From Pseudomonadota bacterium (GTDB lineage Bacteria; Pseudomonadota; Alphaproteobacteria; Rhizobiales; Devosiaceae): a stretch of DNA of 64,000 nt. The notes beneath the pieces were generated by a model. That model was not told the DNA's origin. It made no database searches and was given only the letters and a program-made list of their open reading frames with translations. Shown here one piece after another: positions 22,036 through 30,799 of the stretch (positions within the stretch are counted from its first letter, which is position 1; every line of letters starts with the position of its first letter). The translations under genes and the position numbers were made by a program. The stretch covers positions 1 to 64,000 of the forward strand of contig JAEYTY010000151.1 in NCBI GenBank assembly GCA_023433775.1, given 5' to 3'.

Positions 22036-22722
22036 ATGCTTGAATCGACCCAGCGACGCCCCGCCCGGTTCATCACCTTTGAAGGCGGCGAAGGCGTGGG
22101 AAAATCCACGCAGGTCAAGCGCCTGCTTGCCCGCCTGAACCGGCAGTCGATCGAGGCCGTGCGCACGCGCGAGCCCGGCGGCACGCCCAAGGCCGAGGCC
22201 GTGCGCTCTTTCATCCTGCAAGGCCGGTCCGAGCCTTGGGGCCCCGGCGCCGAAGCCGTGCTCTTTGCTGCGGCCCGCCTCGATCACGTCAATCAGCTTG
22301 TGGCGCCAAATCTGGCGCGCGGTATCTGGGTCGTATCTGATCGCTTCCACGATTCCACCCGGGCCTATCAAGGCCTCACTGGTGGCGTGGACGACAAGCT
22401 CATCGATGCCCTCGAAGTGCTGGCGCTCGACGGGCACACACCCGATCTCACCATCATGCTCGACATGGACCCAGAAATTGCCTTCCGGCGGGTGGCTGAT
22501 CGCGCCGTCGAGGATGGTCTCGCGCTGACCGGTGACCGCTTCGAGAAGGAAGAGCTCGAGTGGCATCAGCGCCTGCGCCAGGGCTTTCTCGATATTGCGC
22601 GCGCCAATCCTGATCGCTGTGTGGTCATATCGGCCGAGCAGCCCGAGGAAGCCCTTGAGGCCGCTATCTGGAAAACGGTCAGCACGCGCTTTCCCGAGCT
22701 TCAGAGCGGACAAACGGCGTGA
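22036..22722 (+). CDS. tmk: Thymidylate kinase
   Basis: About 228 residues from ATG 22036 (a TTG two codons earlier is also possible). Phosphorylates dTMP to dTDP for DNA synthesis. The P-loop is FEGGEGVGKSTQ; the substrate-binding DR-type motif is VSDRFHDSTRAYQG; the LID region is TGDRFEKEELEWH. It starts the coupled set tmk-holB-metG-tatD-MBL, where each gene overlaps the next by 1-4 bp, a common arrangement in Alphaproteobacteria. Confidence 0.96.
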   Translation: MLESTQRRPARFITFEGGEGVGKSTQVKRLLARLNRQSIEAVRTREPGGTPKAEAVRSFILQGRSEPWGPGAEAVLFAAARLDHVNQLVAPNLARGIWVVSDRFHDSTRAYQGLTGGVDDKLIDALEVLALDGHTPDLTIMLDMDPEIAFRRVADRAVEDGLALTGDRFEKEELEWHQRLRQGFLDIARANPDRCVVISAEQPEEALEAAIWKTVSTRFPELQSGQTA

Positions 22723-23744
22723 CCGATCCCGCAGCCCTTGAAGGCCTGCCTCTGCCCGAGCAGCGGCAGAAGGCCCTGGGCCATGATGCCGTCCGCGACG
22801 CCATCCTTGCCCAATTGGCCGAACGCCGCCTGCCGGGTGCTATCCTGCTGCATGGCCCGCAAGGCGTCGGCAAGGCTACGCTGGCCTTCGAGCTGGCCGC
22901 CGCCATCCTCACCGCCACAGGCGATGAACCGCTGGAGCGCGTGCATGAGCAGATCGCGGCGCTCTCCCATCCCAATCTTTCGGTGCTGCGCCGCCGCCTC
23001 AAGGACAGCAAAAGCTATTACACCGTCATCCGTGTCGAAGAGGTCCGCGACCTGCGCGCGGCCCTGCATCACACTAGGGGCAGGGCAGGGCACCGCATCG
23101 CCGTCATCGACAGCATCGATGATTGCAATCCGGCCGCCGCCAATGCCCTCCTCAAGACCCTGGAAGAGCCGCCACCGGAAACGCTCTTCTTTCTCATTTC
23201 CCATCGCCCCGGCTCGCTTCTGCCGACCATTCGCTCGCGCTGCCACAATCTGGCGCTGCGGCCTTTGCCCGACGCAGTTCTCCGCGACATCGTCTCGGCG
23301 GAACGGCCCGGTCTCGATGCGGCCACGCTTGACCGCGCCGTGCAACTGGCTAATGGCCGCCCCCGCCGCGCCTTCGAAACGCTTGCCCTGGAGGAAAACT
23401 CCGCCGTTGGCGCCTTGCAGCTCTGGCTGCGCCAGCCTGATGCAGCACCCATTGCCGCCGAACTCCAGCTTGCCGATGCCCTGGGCAGCGACCCGCAGGG
23501 GCCGGACATGTCCTTTGCCCGTGAGATGCTTGCCGACTGGATGGCCGAGGAAATGCGCCAATCGGCGCTGACGGGTGGCGATCGCAGGCGTCTTGCCTCG
23601 GCAACCGAGCTATGGGACAAGGCCCACGCGCTTCTGGCTGAAGCCGACAGTGTCAATCTCGACATGAAACAGACGCTTGTCGTGATATTTGACGCCATCC
23701 GGAAGCATTGCGCCCTGACCGCCTATTCCATCGAGCCACAATGA
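22719..23744 (+). CDS. holB: DNA polymerase III delta' subunit
   Basis: 341 residues; GTG start overlaps the tmk stop by 4 bp. Clamp-loader AAA+ subunit with a P-loop-like [16 protein letters not shown], the sensor/arginine region [22 protein letters not shown] containing the SRC-type motif TIRSRCHNL, and a C-terminal collar domain. The delta' subunit loads the sliding clamp together with gamma/tau and delta. Placement behind tmk is standard. Confidence 0.94.
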   Translation: MTDPAALEGLPLPEQRQKALGHDAVRDAILAQLAERRLPGAILLHGPQGVGKATLAFELAAAILTATGDEPLERVHEQIAALSHPNLSVLRRRLKDSKSYYTVIRVEEVRDLRAALHHTRGRAGHRIAVIDSIDDCNPAAANALLKTLEEPPPETLFFLISHRPGSLLPTIRSRCHNLALRPLPDAVLRDIVSAERPGLDAATLDRAVQLANGRPRRAFETLALEENSAVGALQLWLRQPDAAPIAAELQLADALGSDPQGPDMSFAREMLADWMAEEMRQSALTGGDRRRLASATELWDKAHALLAEADSVNLDMKQTLVVIFDAIRKHCALTAYSIEPQ

Positions 23745-25291
23745 CAGCCAAGCCCTTCTACGTCACCACTGCGATTTCCTATCCCAATGGCGCGCCCCAT
23801 ATCGGCCACGCCTATGAGATGATCGCCACCGACGCCATCGCCCGCTGGAAGCGGCTTGAGGGCAGGGACGTCTATTTCCTCACCGGCACCGACGAGCATG
23901 GCATCAAGATGGTGCAGACCGCGGCCAAGGAAGGCATTCCGGTCCGCGAACTGGCTGATCGCAATGCCGGCGAATTCCGCCGCCTTGCCGAGCTGCTCAA
24001 TCTCTCGAACAACGACTTCATCCGCACCACCGAAGAGCGTCACCACAAGGCCTCGCAGGCCATCTGGAAGAAGATGGCCGAAAACGCTGACAGCGACATT
24101 TTCCAGTCCACCTACAAGGGCTGGTATTCCGTCCGCGACGAGGCCTATTTCGACGAAGACGAGCTGACGGAGACAGACGGCAAGCGCTTTGCGCCCTCTG
24201 GCGCCGAAGTCGAATGGGTCGAAGAGCCGACCTATTTCTTCCGCCTCTCGGCCTATCAGCAGAAGCTGCTCGATCTTTATGAAGCCAATCCGGACTTCAT
24301 CGCGCCCAAAGAGCGGCGCAACGAAATCATCTCCTTCGTCAAAAGCGGCCTCAAGGATCTCTCCGTTTCGCGCACCACCTTTGACTGGGGCATTCCCGTT
24401 CCCGATGCGCCGGGCCACGTCATGTATGTCTGGGTCGACGCCCTGACCAATTACATCACCGGCGTCGGCTATCCCGATGTCGAGAACCCGCTGTTCAAAA
24501 AATTCTGGCCGGCGGACCTGCATGTCATCGGCAAGGACATCATCCGCTTCCACACCGTCTACTGGCCGGCTTTCCTGATGAGCGCCGGCATCGACGTGCA
24601 GCACCGCGTCTTCGCCCATGGATTCCTGACCGTCGACGGCCAGAAGATGAGCAAGTCGCTCGGCAATGTCATCGACCCGTTCCATCTGGTCGAAACCTTC
24701 GGCGCCGATGCCCTGCGCTACTTCTTCCTGCGCGAAGTCTCCTTCGGCAATGATGGCGACTACAGCCATGAAAAGCTGGTCAATCGCGTCAATGCCGACC
24801 TCGCCAACAACCTCGGCAATCTTGCGCAGCGCTCGCTCTCGATGATCAACAAGAACTGCGACGGCAAGGTGCCCGAATGCGGTCCGCTGACTGAAGCGGA
24901 TAATTCAATCATCGCCGAAGTCACCGAGGCGCTAACGACGGCCCAGAAGGCCATGGACCAGCAACTGATCCATGAAGCCACCGGTGCCATCATCGCGGCG
25001 CTCAGCTCGGCCAATAACTACTTCGCCGGACAGGAGCCATGGGCGCTCAAAAAGACCGATCCGGCCCGCATGGCAACCGTACTCTATGTTACGGCTGACA
25101 CCGTTCGCCGGCTCGCAATTCCGATGCTTGCTTTCGTCCCGGCCTCTGCCGCGCGGCTTCTTGACCAGCTTGCGGTCGAAAATGACGACAGGACGCTGAG
25201 TGCTGCGCTCAACGCTAACAGTCTGCTAGCGAATACCGTTCTGCCGCTACCCCAGGGCGTATTTGCGCGCGTGGAAAAGCCGGCTGAGTGA
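23741..25291 (+). CDS. metG: Methionyl-tRNA synthetase
   Basis: 516 residues from ATG 23741, overlapping the holB stop by 4 bp; an upstream in-frame Met lies inside holB. Class I synthetase with the HIGH-type motif [14 protein letters not shown], a connective domain, [11 protein letters not shown], and the KMSKS loop [11 protein letters not shown], followed by the anticodon-binding alpha domain. No C-terminal EMAP-like tRNA-binding domain is present, so this is the short form. It charges initiator and elongator tRNA-Met. Confidence 0.97.
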   Translation: MTAKPFYVTTAISYPNGAPHIGHAYEMIATDAIARWKRLEGRDVYFLTGTDEHGIKMVQTAAKEGIPVRELADRNAGEFRRLAELLNLSNNDFIRTTEERHHKASQAIWKKMAENADSDIFQSTYKGWYSVRDEAYFDEDELTETDGKRFAPSGAEVEWVEEPTYFFRLSAYQQKLLDLYEANPDFIAPKERRNEIISFVKSGLKDLSVSRTTFDWGIPVPDAPGHVMYVWVDALTNYITGVGYPDVENPLFKKFWPADLHVIGKDIIRFHTVYWPAFLMSAGIDVQHRVFAHGFLTVDGQKMSKSLGNVIDPFHLVETFGADALRYFFLREVSFGNDGDYSHEKLVNRVNADLANNLGNLAQRSLSMINKNCDGKVPECGPLTEADNSIIAEVTEALTTAQKAMDQQLIHEATGAIIAALSSANNYFAGQEPWALKKTDPARMATVLYVTADTVRRLAIPMLAFVPASAARLLDQLAVENDDRTLSAALNANSLLANTVLPLPQGVFARVEKPAE

Positions 25292-26079
25292 CGAAAATCA
25301 TGCTGATTGACAGTCATTGCCATCTCGATTTCGAGGCGCTTTCTGCCGATATCGACGGCGTCATGGCCCGCGCGAAAGCCGCGGGCGTCACCGGCATGGT
25401 CACGATTTCCACACGTGTGGATAACTTTTCCACATATGCCAATCTGGCTGAGCGCTTTGACAATGTCTGGTGCTCCGTCGGCACCCATCCGCACAATGCG
25501 GATCAGGAATTGCATATAGAAATCGAGGACTTAGTCCGCCTCAGCGCCCATCCGCGCTGCGTTGCCATCGGCGAGGCTGGCCTCGACTATTTCTACGACA
25601 ATGCCCCGCGCGAGGCCCAGGCTATCGGTCTCCACCGCCATATCGCGGCCGCTCGAATCACAGGTCTTCCACTAATTATCCACAGCCGCGCTGCAGACGA
25701 CGATATGGCCGCGATCCTGGAGGAGGAAACCGGGCAGGGGGCTTTTCCCTTTGTTTTACATTGCTTTACCGCCGGAATGGACCTCGCCCAGCGCGCCCTG
25801 GCTCTCGGCGGCTATATCTCCTTTTCCGGCATCATCACCTTCAAAAATGCCAAGGAAATTCAAGACGTTGCGGCTTTCGTGCCGGCCGATCGCTACATTG
25901 TAGAAACCGACGCGCCATATCTCGCACCAATCCCGCATCGCGGCCAGTCCAACGAGCCTTCCTATGTGCGGCATACAGCCGAAAAAGTCGCGGAAATACG
26001 GGGGCTTAGCCTCGAACAAGTGGGCCACGAAACCACCGCAAATTTCGGCCGCCTGTTCGCCAAAACCGGCATTCTGTAA
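25288..26079 (+). CDS. tatD: TatD-family metal-dependent DNase
   Basis: 263 residues, GTG start overlapping the metG stop by 4 bp. TIM-barrel hydrolase with metal ligands in DSHCHLD (HxH), [10 protein letters not shown] (Glu), [11 protein letters not shown] (His), VLHCFT (His) and [10 protein letters not shown] (Asp). Family members act as 3'-5' exonucleases on DNA and RNA and in repair. Part of the tmk-holB-metG-tatD-MBL cluster. Confidence 0.94.
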   Translation: MTKIMLIDSHCHLDFEALSADIDGVMARAKAAGVTGMVTISTRVDNFSTYANLAERFDNVWCSVGTHPHNADQELHIEIEDLVRLSAHPRCVAIGEAGLDYFYDNAPREAQAIGLHRHIAAARITGLPLIIHSRAADDDMAAILEEETGQGAFPFVLHCFTAGMDLAQRALALGGYISFSGIITFKNAKEIQDVAAFVPADRYIVETDAPYLAPIPHRGQSNEPSYVRHTAEKVAEIRGLSLEQVGHETTANFGRLFAKTGIL

Positions 26080-26915
26080 TGTCTCAACCCGACCGGATTA
26101 TCGCGACCATTCTGGGCTGCGGATCATCCGGCGGCGTACCCCGCATCGGCAATGACTGGGGCGTCTGCGATCCTCACGAACCGCGCAATCGCCGGCGTCG
26201 CTGCTCGCTCTTAATCGAAGGCTGGCAAGAGGGAATTTCCGAGCCGACACGGGTACTTATCGATACCGGCGCCGACCTGCGCGAGCAACTTCTCGACGCA
26301 AAAGTCGACCGGGTCGACGCTGTTTTTTACACCCACGAACACGCCGACCACACCCACGGAATTGACGACCTCCGCGTCCTGGCGCTGCTCAACCGCCGCC
26401 GCGTCGACGTCTATTTTTCTCCCGAATGCGGCGCACGCCTGCGCGAAGCCTTCGGCTATTGCTTCGCATCGCCGCCGGGCAGCAATTATCCGCCCATCCT
26501 CAACGCGCATGAAATCGTTGCGGGCCAAACAGTTAGCGTCGAAGGTCCCGGCGGAGCGCTGTCCATTCGCGTCTTCGACCAGCTGCATGGCGACATCAAT
26601 TCGCTGGGTTTTCGCATCAACGACCTGGCCTATAGCTGCGATCTTTCAGGGCTTCCGGCAGCCTCATACGAAGCTATCACTGGGCTGTCCGTCTGGATCA
26701 TCGACGCCTTGCGGCCGACGCCGCATCCCAGCCATCTGAGCCTGCCAGAAACTCTTGAACTGATTGAGCATTTCGCGCCGCGCCAGGCTGTGCTCACCAA
26801 TATGCACATCGATCTCGACTACGTCGCCACCGACCAGGCCACGCCCGGCAATGTCACGCCGGGCTTTGATGGAATGAAGATCGACGTCAGGCAAGGCGCG
26901 ATCATCAACCGATAA
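26079..26915 (+). CDS. MBL-fold metallo-hydrolase (RNase Z / PhnP-like)
   Basis: 278 residues, start overlapping the tatD stop by 1 bp. The metallo-beta-lactamase signature is YTHEHADHTHGIDDLR; further ligands lie in SCDLSG, and in TNMHIDLDY near the C-terminus. An N-terminal Cys-rich patch (LGCGSSGGVPRIGNDWGVCD, followed by RRRRCSLLIE) is typical of the PhnP-like branch, which cleaves cyclic phosphodiesters. Cellular substrate unknown. It is the last host gene before the dif-like site and the transposon. Confidence 0.9.
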   Translation: MSQPDRIIATILGCGSSGGVPRIGNDWGVCDPHEPRNRRRRCSLLIEGWQEGISEPTRVLIDTGADLREQLLDAKVDRVDAVFYTHEHADHTHGIDDLRVLALLNRRRVDVYFSPECGARLREAFGYCFASPPGSNYPPILNAHEIVAGQTVSVEGPGGALSIRVFDQLHGDINSLGFRINDLAYSCDLSGLPAASYEAITGLSVWIIDALRPTPHPSHLSLPETLELIEHFAPRQAVLTNMHIDLDYVATDQATPGNVTPGFDGMKIDVRQGAIINR

Positions 26916-27011
26916 AACCGCCTGAGCGGCCAGCACGAAGAACTTATCCCCGGGGCCAATTCCTCGTCTAAACTCAAGAGCTCTGGATTTCCTCGCTTTC
27001 GTCACATCAAA

Positions 27012-27039
27012 TTGTTCCATAATATATATTATGCGAAAA
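27012..27039 (+). other. dif: dif-like chromosome dimer resolution site
   Basis: A 28-bp site with 11-6-11 layout: left arm TTGTTCCATAA, centre TATATA, right arm TTATGCGAAAA. The core CATAA-N6-TTATG is identical to that of E. coli dif, and 27018-27033 is a perfect 16-bp palindrome. It lies between convergent-biased arms exactly where both gene direction and GGGNAGGG polarity reverse, as expected for the site used by FtsK-XerC/D at the terminus. Only one copy was seen; it is intact beside the transposon. Confidence 0.85.
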
Positions 27040-27071
27040 CACGATGTAGCAATTTCGATGTGAACGCCGGC

Positions 27072-27120
27072 TGTCGCTCGTTATTGAATCTGGCACTGGC
27101 GATAATCGAATCTGTCACTG
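27072..27120 (+). repeat. Left transposon end with two TnsB-type sites
   Basis: After the putative TGTCG terminus come TTGAATCTGGCACTG (27084-27098) and TCGAATCTGTCACTG (27106-27120), 22 bp apart. Their reverse complements match the repeats of the right end (core CAGTGCCAGA-N-TCGA), giving the inverted arrangement expected for TnsB binding. Confidence 0.75.
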
Positions 27121-27150
27121 GACACCTGCCCTGGTGCAAGATGGCATGGC

Positions 27151-27831
27151 TCATCCGAACTTCAAGGAGTTTGCCAACAGGTCGACAGCGTCCAACGCTT
27201 CTGAGATGACCGCCGGCTCGCAGGCCTCCCAGTAATTCATCTCAATGACGTGTGTGTCATCGCCATAGGAACCAAACGTGGCTTTTCCCCAGACGGGTTT
27301 GATGTCGCTGACCATCTGCAGGTCGACAAGATCAGAACTCGCTCCATCTCGAAGCTGGAAGGTGCCAATCAAATGATGCCGCACCGACCGCCCAAGCCCG
27401 GCAACGAGGATAGGTTCGCCGAATGTCGGTGGTTGCCGTTGGGATCTGTGCTTTGCCGGCACGAACCAGATTTTGTCATGGCAAGGGACAAGGGCTCCGT
27501 ACGCATAACCGTCGAAGCCGGCGTCGATAAAGGCGCCCCCACGAAACGTGCCAGGTAATCCTTCGAATTGGTATTGGAACCGCCACACCGCAGTCGGGTC
27601 CAGTTCGTCCACGGTCAGCCAGACGTCACTGACCCTGAGGGTCTTGAATTCCACCTGCATCTGCTGCTCGAAAGGCAGCATACGCATGGACGCCTCTGGG
27701 TCCCTGTTCTCCGCGAGGACGACATAATCCCCCGGAAGGGCGAAGTCAGCGCAGAGCATCGTCCGCGCTGTTTCGCCCAGGCCAATCAGTTCGATCCCAT
27801 CCGTCGTCTGAAAATGAATACCCGGCATCAT
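27151..27831 (-). CDS. Hypothetical cargo protein
   Basis: 226 residues, starting MMPGIHFQTTDGIELIGLGE. It is soluble, rich in beta-like segments and aromatic residues (DDTHVIEMNYWEACEPAV near the C-terminus), with no signal peptide, membrane segment or recognised catalytic motif. It is the first gene inside the left end and faces outward toward dif; its stop lies about 30 bp from the second end repeat. As cargo it may be a defence, stress or accessory function, but the sequence does not say which. Confidence 0.6.
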   Translation of the reverse strand: MMPGIHFQTTDGIELIGLGETARTMLCADFALPGDYVVLAENRDPEASMRMLPFEQQMQVEFKTLRVSDVWLTVDELDPTAVWRFQYQFEGLPGTFRGGAFIDAGFDGYAYGALVPCHDKIWFVPAKHRSQRQPPTFGEPILVAGLGRSVRHHLIGTFQLRDGASSDLVDLQMVSDIKPVWGKATFGSYGDDTHVIEMNYWEACEPAVISEALDAVDLLANSLKFG

Positions 27832-27985
27832 GCACCTTGCTGTTTGAGCAAGGTTGCAAGTGAAAGGAGCAAGGCACCACGGGAAAGGTGCGCCCTGCCC
27901 CCGGAGCGAAGCTCATCTACCTAGGCGACTACGTTGCCTCCAGGTCTTCGGAGCCTGATCGGGAACCGGGAATGCTTCGCTCACC

Positions 27986-28348
27986 TTATCGGCTGAAGCC
28001 ACTACCGCCGTCGTGGTCGTCTGTCGTGTCTTCTTCCTGCGCAAGATCGAAGGCCTCATGGGGCGCCCGCGCGTCCTCCTGATTATGGCTCCTCGCGGCA
28101 GCAACCACAACCTCGCCGTCGCGCTCCACGATCGTGAGCAGGGTCCGGTTATTGACGATGACGATGCGTGTATTCGGAATATCTCCATGTCCCGTCATCT
28201 GCGGGAATATGGCAAGATTCTTGACTGCCGTGTCGATCCGGTTCCGGAATGCCACGGCAGCGCCACGGCCAAATTCGCTGGCGATCTCCTCTGCCGTGCG
28301 CTCAAGCCATGCTAGCGCCGGCTCGGAGATACTGACCTTCTTTGGCAT
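27986..28348 (-). CDS. ParE/RelE-type toxin
   Basis: 120 residues with the ParE/RelE layout: SEPALAWLERTAEEIASEFG (first helical pair), AVKNLAIFPQMTGHGDI, then strands RIVIVNNRTLLTIVERDGEVVVAAAR. The tail after residue 95 is acidic and probably disordered. The start overlaps the antitoxin stop by one base (TGATG), the usual order and coupling of type II toxin-antitoxin operons. ParE-like members poison gyrase and RelE-like ones cleave mRNA; the subtype is not clear. It probably stabilises the transposon. Confidence 0.8.
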   Translation of the reverse strand: MPKKVSISEPALAWLERTAEEIASEFGRGAAVAFRNRIDTAVKNLAIFPQMTGHGDIPNTRIVIVNNRTLLTIVERDGEVVVAAARSHNQEDARAPHEAFDLAQEEDTTDDHDGGSGFSR

Positions 28349-28626
28349 CAGCCAGCCTTCTTCGAAGAAGCGGCTTCGCCACGGTCGATGGCAGCATCAA
28401 GCCGCCCGAGGGCGACACTCCACTCAACCGTCTCGCCGCGATCAACTGCTGCGATTCCGGCAGCATCCTGAAGCAGGCCCAGGCCCTCGCGATCCAAGTA
28501 GTACTTCATGGCCGTCAACATGACCCAGCTCCTGTCGCGATCGAGTATCATAGCGATGTCCTCGAACTTGCCGATCATCTCGACCGGAACTCGAATTGAG
28601 ATTTGGGTACGTTCGGCGCTTGTCAC
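28348..28626 (-). CDS. Ribbon-helix-helix antitoxin of the ParE/RelE-type pair
   Basis: GTG 28626 is chosen because AGGAG lies 7 bp upstream and translation then begins just before the ribbon strand (VTSAERTQISIRVPVEMI); a further in-frame ATG at 28668 lacks such a site. The 92-residue protein has a CopG/ParD-type N-terminal DNA-binding fold (TQISIRVPVEMIGKFEDIAM then RDRSWVMLTAMKYYL) and a C-terminal toxin-binding part. It would neutralise the toxin and autoregulate the promoter in the 28.63-28.79 kb divergent region. Confidence 0.8.
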   Translation of the reverse strand: MTSAERTQISIRVPVEMIGKFEDIAMILDRDRSWVMLTAMKYYLDREGLGLLQDAAGIAAVDRGETVEWSVALGRLDAAIDRGEAASSKKAG

Positions 28627-28791
28627 GATCGGACTCCTAGTGGGTTTCTTTGGGTCACACCGTATCACACGGCATCCCTATGTCAAGGCTAGATACTTCT
28701 CGCGCCTACCGGCGCACTCAAATTAACTATGGAATCCTTATACGCACGATTTTACTACCTAAAACGCAATTGATGCATTATGTGGTAGCCT

Positions 28792-29748
28792 ATGATCGAG
28801 CCAGCGCCATATTCCCGCGAACAGAAGCGCCACCTGTCAGAGGTCTCAGCCTCTTGGCGGGACCGTGCGCCCCTCCTCCTTGAGCAACAGGAACTGGTTG
28901 GCGGCCTGCAGTGGAAGAAGGTCGGTGCAAACGAATACCTATACCGGTACCAGCCGGACCCGATCACCCGGAAGAAGCGCTCCACCTCACTGGGGCGGCG
29001 GGGTCCAGAGACCGAGGCCGCCTATTCCGACTTCATCTCCCGGCGCCAGGCAGTCGCCGCGGCCATTGGTTCCGGTACGGAAGACCTCGAGACCCAGGCA
29101 CGGGTCTCGAAGGCGCTGCGGCTGGGTCGCGTTCCCGTCGACGTCGCCGAAGTGTTCCTTGCCCTCTGGTCAGGCCGGGTGTCGGACCATCTCATGCTGG
29201 TCAGCGACCAGGCCGCCTACGGCTTCGAGACCGTGTTCCTGTCCAGAATCGCCAGTCCGGGAGCCGATGGGCTCAATTTCTGCGCGCTAGACGACGACAT
29301 TCTCGAAGAGATGTTCCCGGAGTTGGAGCGGGCGATGATCGCCATGGACAAGACTGCCGAGATCACCCGCCAAGACGGAGAAGTCCTGGTGATGGGCAAG
29401 GCGATCGCCGTCAGGTTCTCATCGCCCTCCACCTTCTTGTCCCGGTGGTCCGAGCGGTTCGATGCCACTCACGAACAACAGGAAGCCCTGGCCGAACTCC
29501 TGGGCCTGGATCCGGTGCCGGTGTTGACCATCTCGCGGTCTGGGGCCCCTGCCCCCGTTCAGGTCCCGGATCCCAGGGCGTTCGCCTTCATGAACATGGT
29601 TATGGACGAGGGTCGCTTTGAAATTGGTTCCGCAATCGCCGCATTGGCGGCCCGGACCGACGCCTACCAGTTTGCCGACGACACTCTGGAGGCCATGCCC
29701 GAATTGGCGGATGCGGTAGGCGTCAGCCGGTCCGGACCCAGAATGTAG
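28792..29748 (+). CDS. Nucleotidyltransferase-fold protein (GSU2403/NTP_transf_8-like)
   Basis: 318 residues. The N-terminal part (about 45-75, YLYRYQPDPITRKKRSTSLG followed by RRGPETE) and the following helix plus LGRVPVDVAEVFLAL are collinear with GSU2403-family proteins, whose next segment normally reads VVGTNALYAYE and then a DxD pair. Here that segment is MLVSDQAAYGFE (135-146) followed by CALDDDILEE, so the nucleotidyltransferase active site looks altered. Function unknown; related folds occur in AbiEii-like toxins. It heads the + strand run leading into the tnsF-like gene 68 bp downstream. Family call is by eye. Confidence 0.6.
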   Translation: MIEPAPYSREQKRHLSEVSASWRDRAPLLLEQQELVGGLQWKKVGANEYLYRYQPDPITRKKRSTSLGRRGPETEAAYSDFISRRQAVAAAIGSGTEDLETQARVSKALRLGRVPVDVAEVFLALWSGRVSDHLMLVSDQAAYGFETVFLSRIASPGADGLNFCALDDDILEEMFPELERAMIAMDKTAEITRQDGEVLVMGKAIAVRFSSPSTFLSRWSERFDATHEQQEALAELLGLDPVPVLTISRSGAPAPVQVPDPRAFAFMNMVMDEGRFEIGSAIAALAARTDAYQFADDTLEAMPELADAVGVSRSGPRM

Positions 29749-29816
29749 ACGCGGGCCGCGAAGGCCGCCCGGCGATTCCGAAACTGCAATTAGGCCTTCG
29801 GGCCGAAGGAGGACAC

Positions 29817-30671
29817 ATGTCCGCCGAAACGAACGACCACGCCTTGCCTTCGATCGACCGCTGGCTCGCAAGGCTTTCCGGGAAGTCGGAATCAACCAGG
29901 GACTGCTACGGACGGGATGTCCGGCAGGTCGCCGATATTGTCGGAAAGACGCTGAATCGCCCGGCCTTGGCAAGCGACATCATTTCCCTGGATACGGAGT
30001 GGCTCGAGGGGATGACCCGAAACTGGCTGGCTCGACGCCATGCTCCAGCGACCGTTCGACGCCGCCTGGTTTCGTTGCGCCGGTATGGTCGAGACCTCGC
30101 CGATAGCGAGGGGCTGGTGGGCCCGCTGCTCCATGCCCGGTTCCCGGTCATCGACGTTCCCGTGCTGGAACGGGTGTCTGACCATGCCATGACCGGGCTG
30201 GCAGAAAATGTCGACCCGGCCATGGCATGGACGGAGGCGCGAGACCTTGCGATCTTGTCCCTCATAGTCGAGAGAGGTGTCTCGACGGGTGAACTCGCGC
30301 GCATGCAGCGCCAGCACCTGGCCCTGGACCTGCTCTTGGTCACCAGTCCGCGCGGGTCTACCCGCTTCGTCCAATTGCCGGAAAGCGTCGTCGACCAGAT
30401 CAACGTCTATTGGGCACAGTGCCCGCGCCCTCACGACGCATCAGGACCTCTTTGGCTGAACGCCCGCGGCGGTGCATTGTCGGTTCGCTCGATCCAGATG
30501 ATGTTCCGCCGCCGCAGGTCGCAAGCATCCCTCCCACCCGGGGTCGCGGCCGGCACGTATCGCCGGAGCTACATCAGGGCGCTGGCAAGATCCGGACTGT
30601 CGGTTGAACAGATCGCCGCAAAGATCGGTATTGGCACCCCGACCGTGCTGTTTCATCTGCAGGGCTCCTAA
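29817..30671 (+). CDS. TnsF-like inactivated XerC/D tyrosine recombinase, probable target selector
   Basis: 284 residues with an AGGAGG ribosome site upstream of ATG 29817. The N-terminal SAM-like core-binding domain (11-115) resembles XerC (SIDRWLARLSGKSESTRDCY, then ATVRRRLVSLRRYGRDLADS). The catalytic domain (about 140-284) aligns well, including LWLNARGGALSVRSIQ (212-227), but key residues are lost: Arg of box I is S156, His of HxxR is G246, His of LGH is I272 and the nucleophilic Tyr is F279; R249 is kept. It should bind DNA without recombining it. Tn6022-like elements use such a protein, TnsF, to choose comM. Here dif is the nearby Xer site. 77 bp before tnsA-frame start 30749; precedes tnsABC. 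Confidence 0.85.
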   Translation: MSAETNDHALPSIDRWLARLSGKSESTRDCYGRDVRQVADIVGKTLNRPALASDIISLDTEWLEGMTRNWLARRHAPATVRRRLVSLRRYGRDLADSEGLVGPLLHARFPVIDVPVLERVSDHAMTGLAENVDPAMAWTEARDLAILSLIVERGVSTGELARMQRQHLALDLLLVTSPRGSTRFVQLPESVVDQINVYWAQCPRPHDASGPLWLNARGGALSVRSIQMMFRRRRSQASLPPGVAAGTYRRSYIRALARSGLSVEQIAAKIGIGTPTVLFHLQGS

Positions 30672-30799
30672 CGCACCGGAAACCAAGACTCCAGTTCGGA
30701 GGCCCAACAGCACCGCTGTCAGGATCCTGTAAACCCTTGTAACGCCAAATGTTCGGCAAATCCCGATCGCAGAAGTCGGGGCCGGCAGGGATACCAACG

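Noticed and set aside
27059..27071. Transposon left end placed further out, at TGTGAACG
   Set aside because: No matching sequence at the right end. TGTCG at 27072 is mirrored by CGACA at 36435 and has the better flank match.
29817..30671. Active phage/ICE integrase
   Set aside because: Nucleophilic Tyr is Phe and the box I Arg and both His positions are replaced; no attL/attR direct repeats were recognised.
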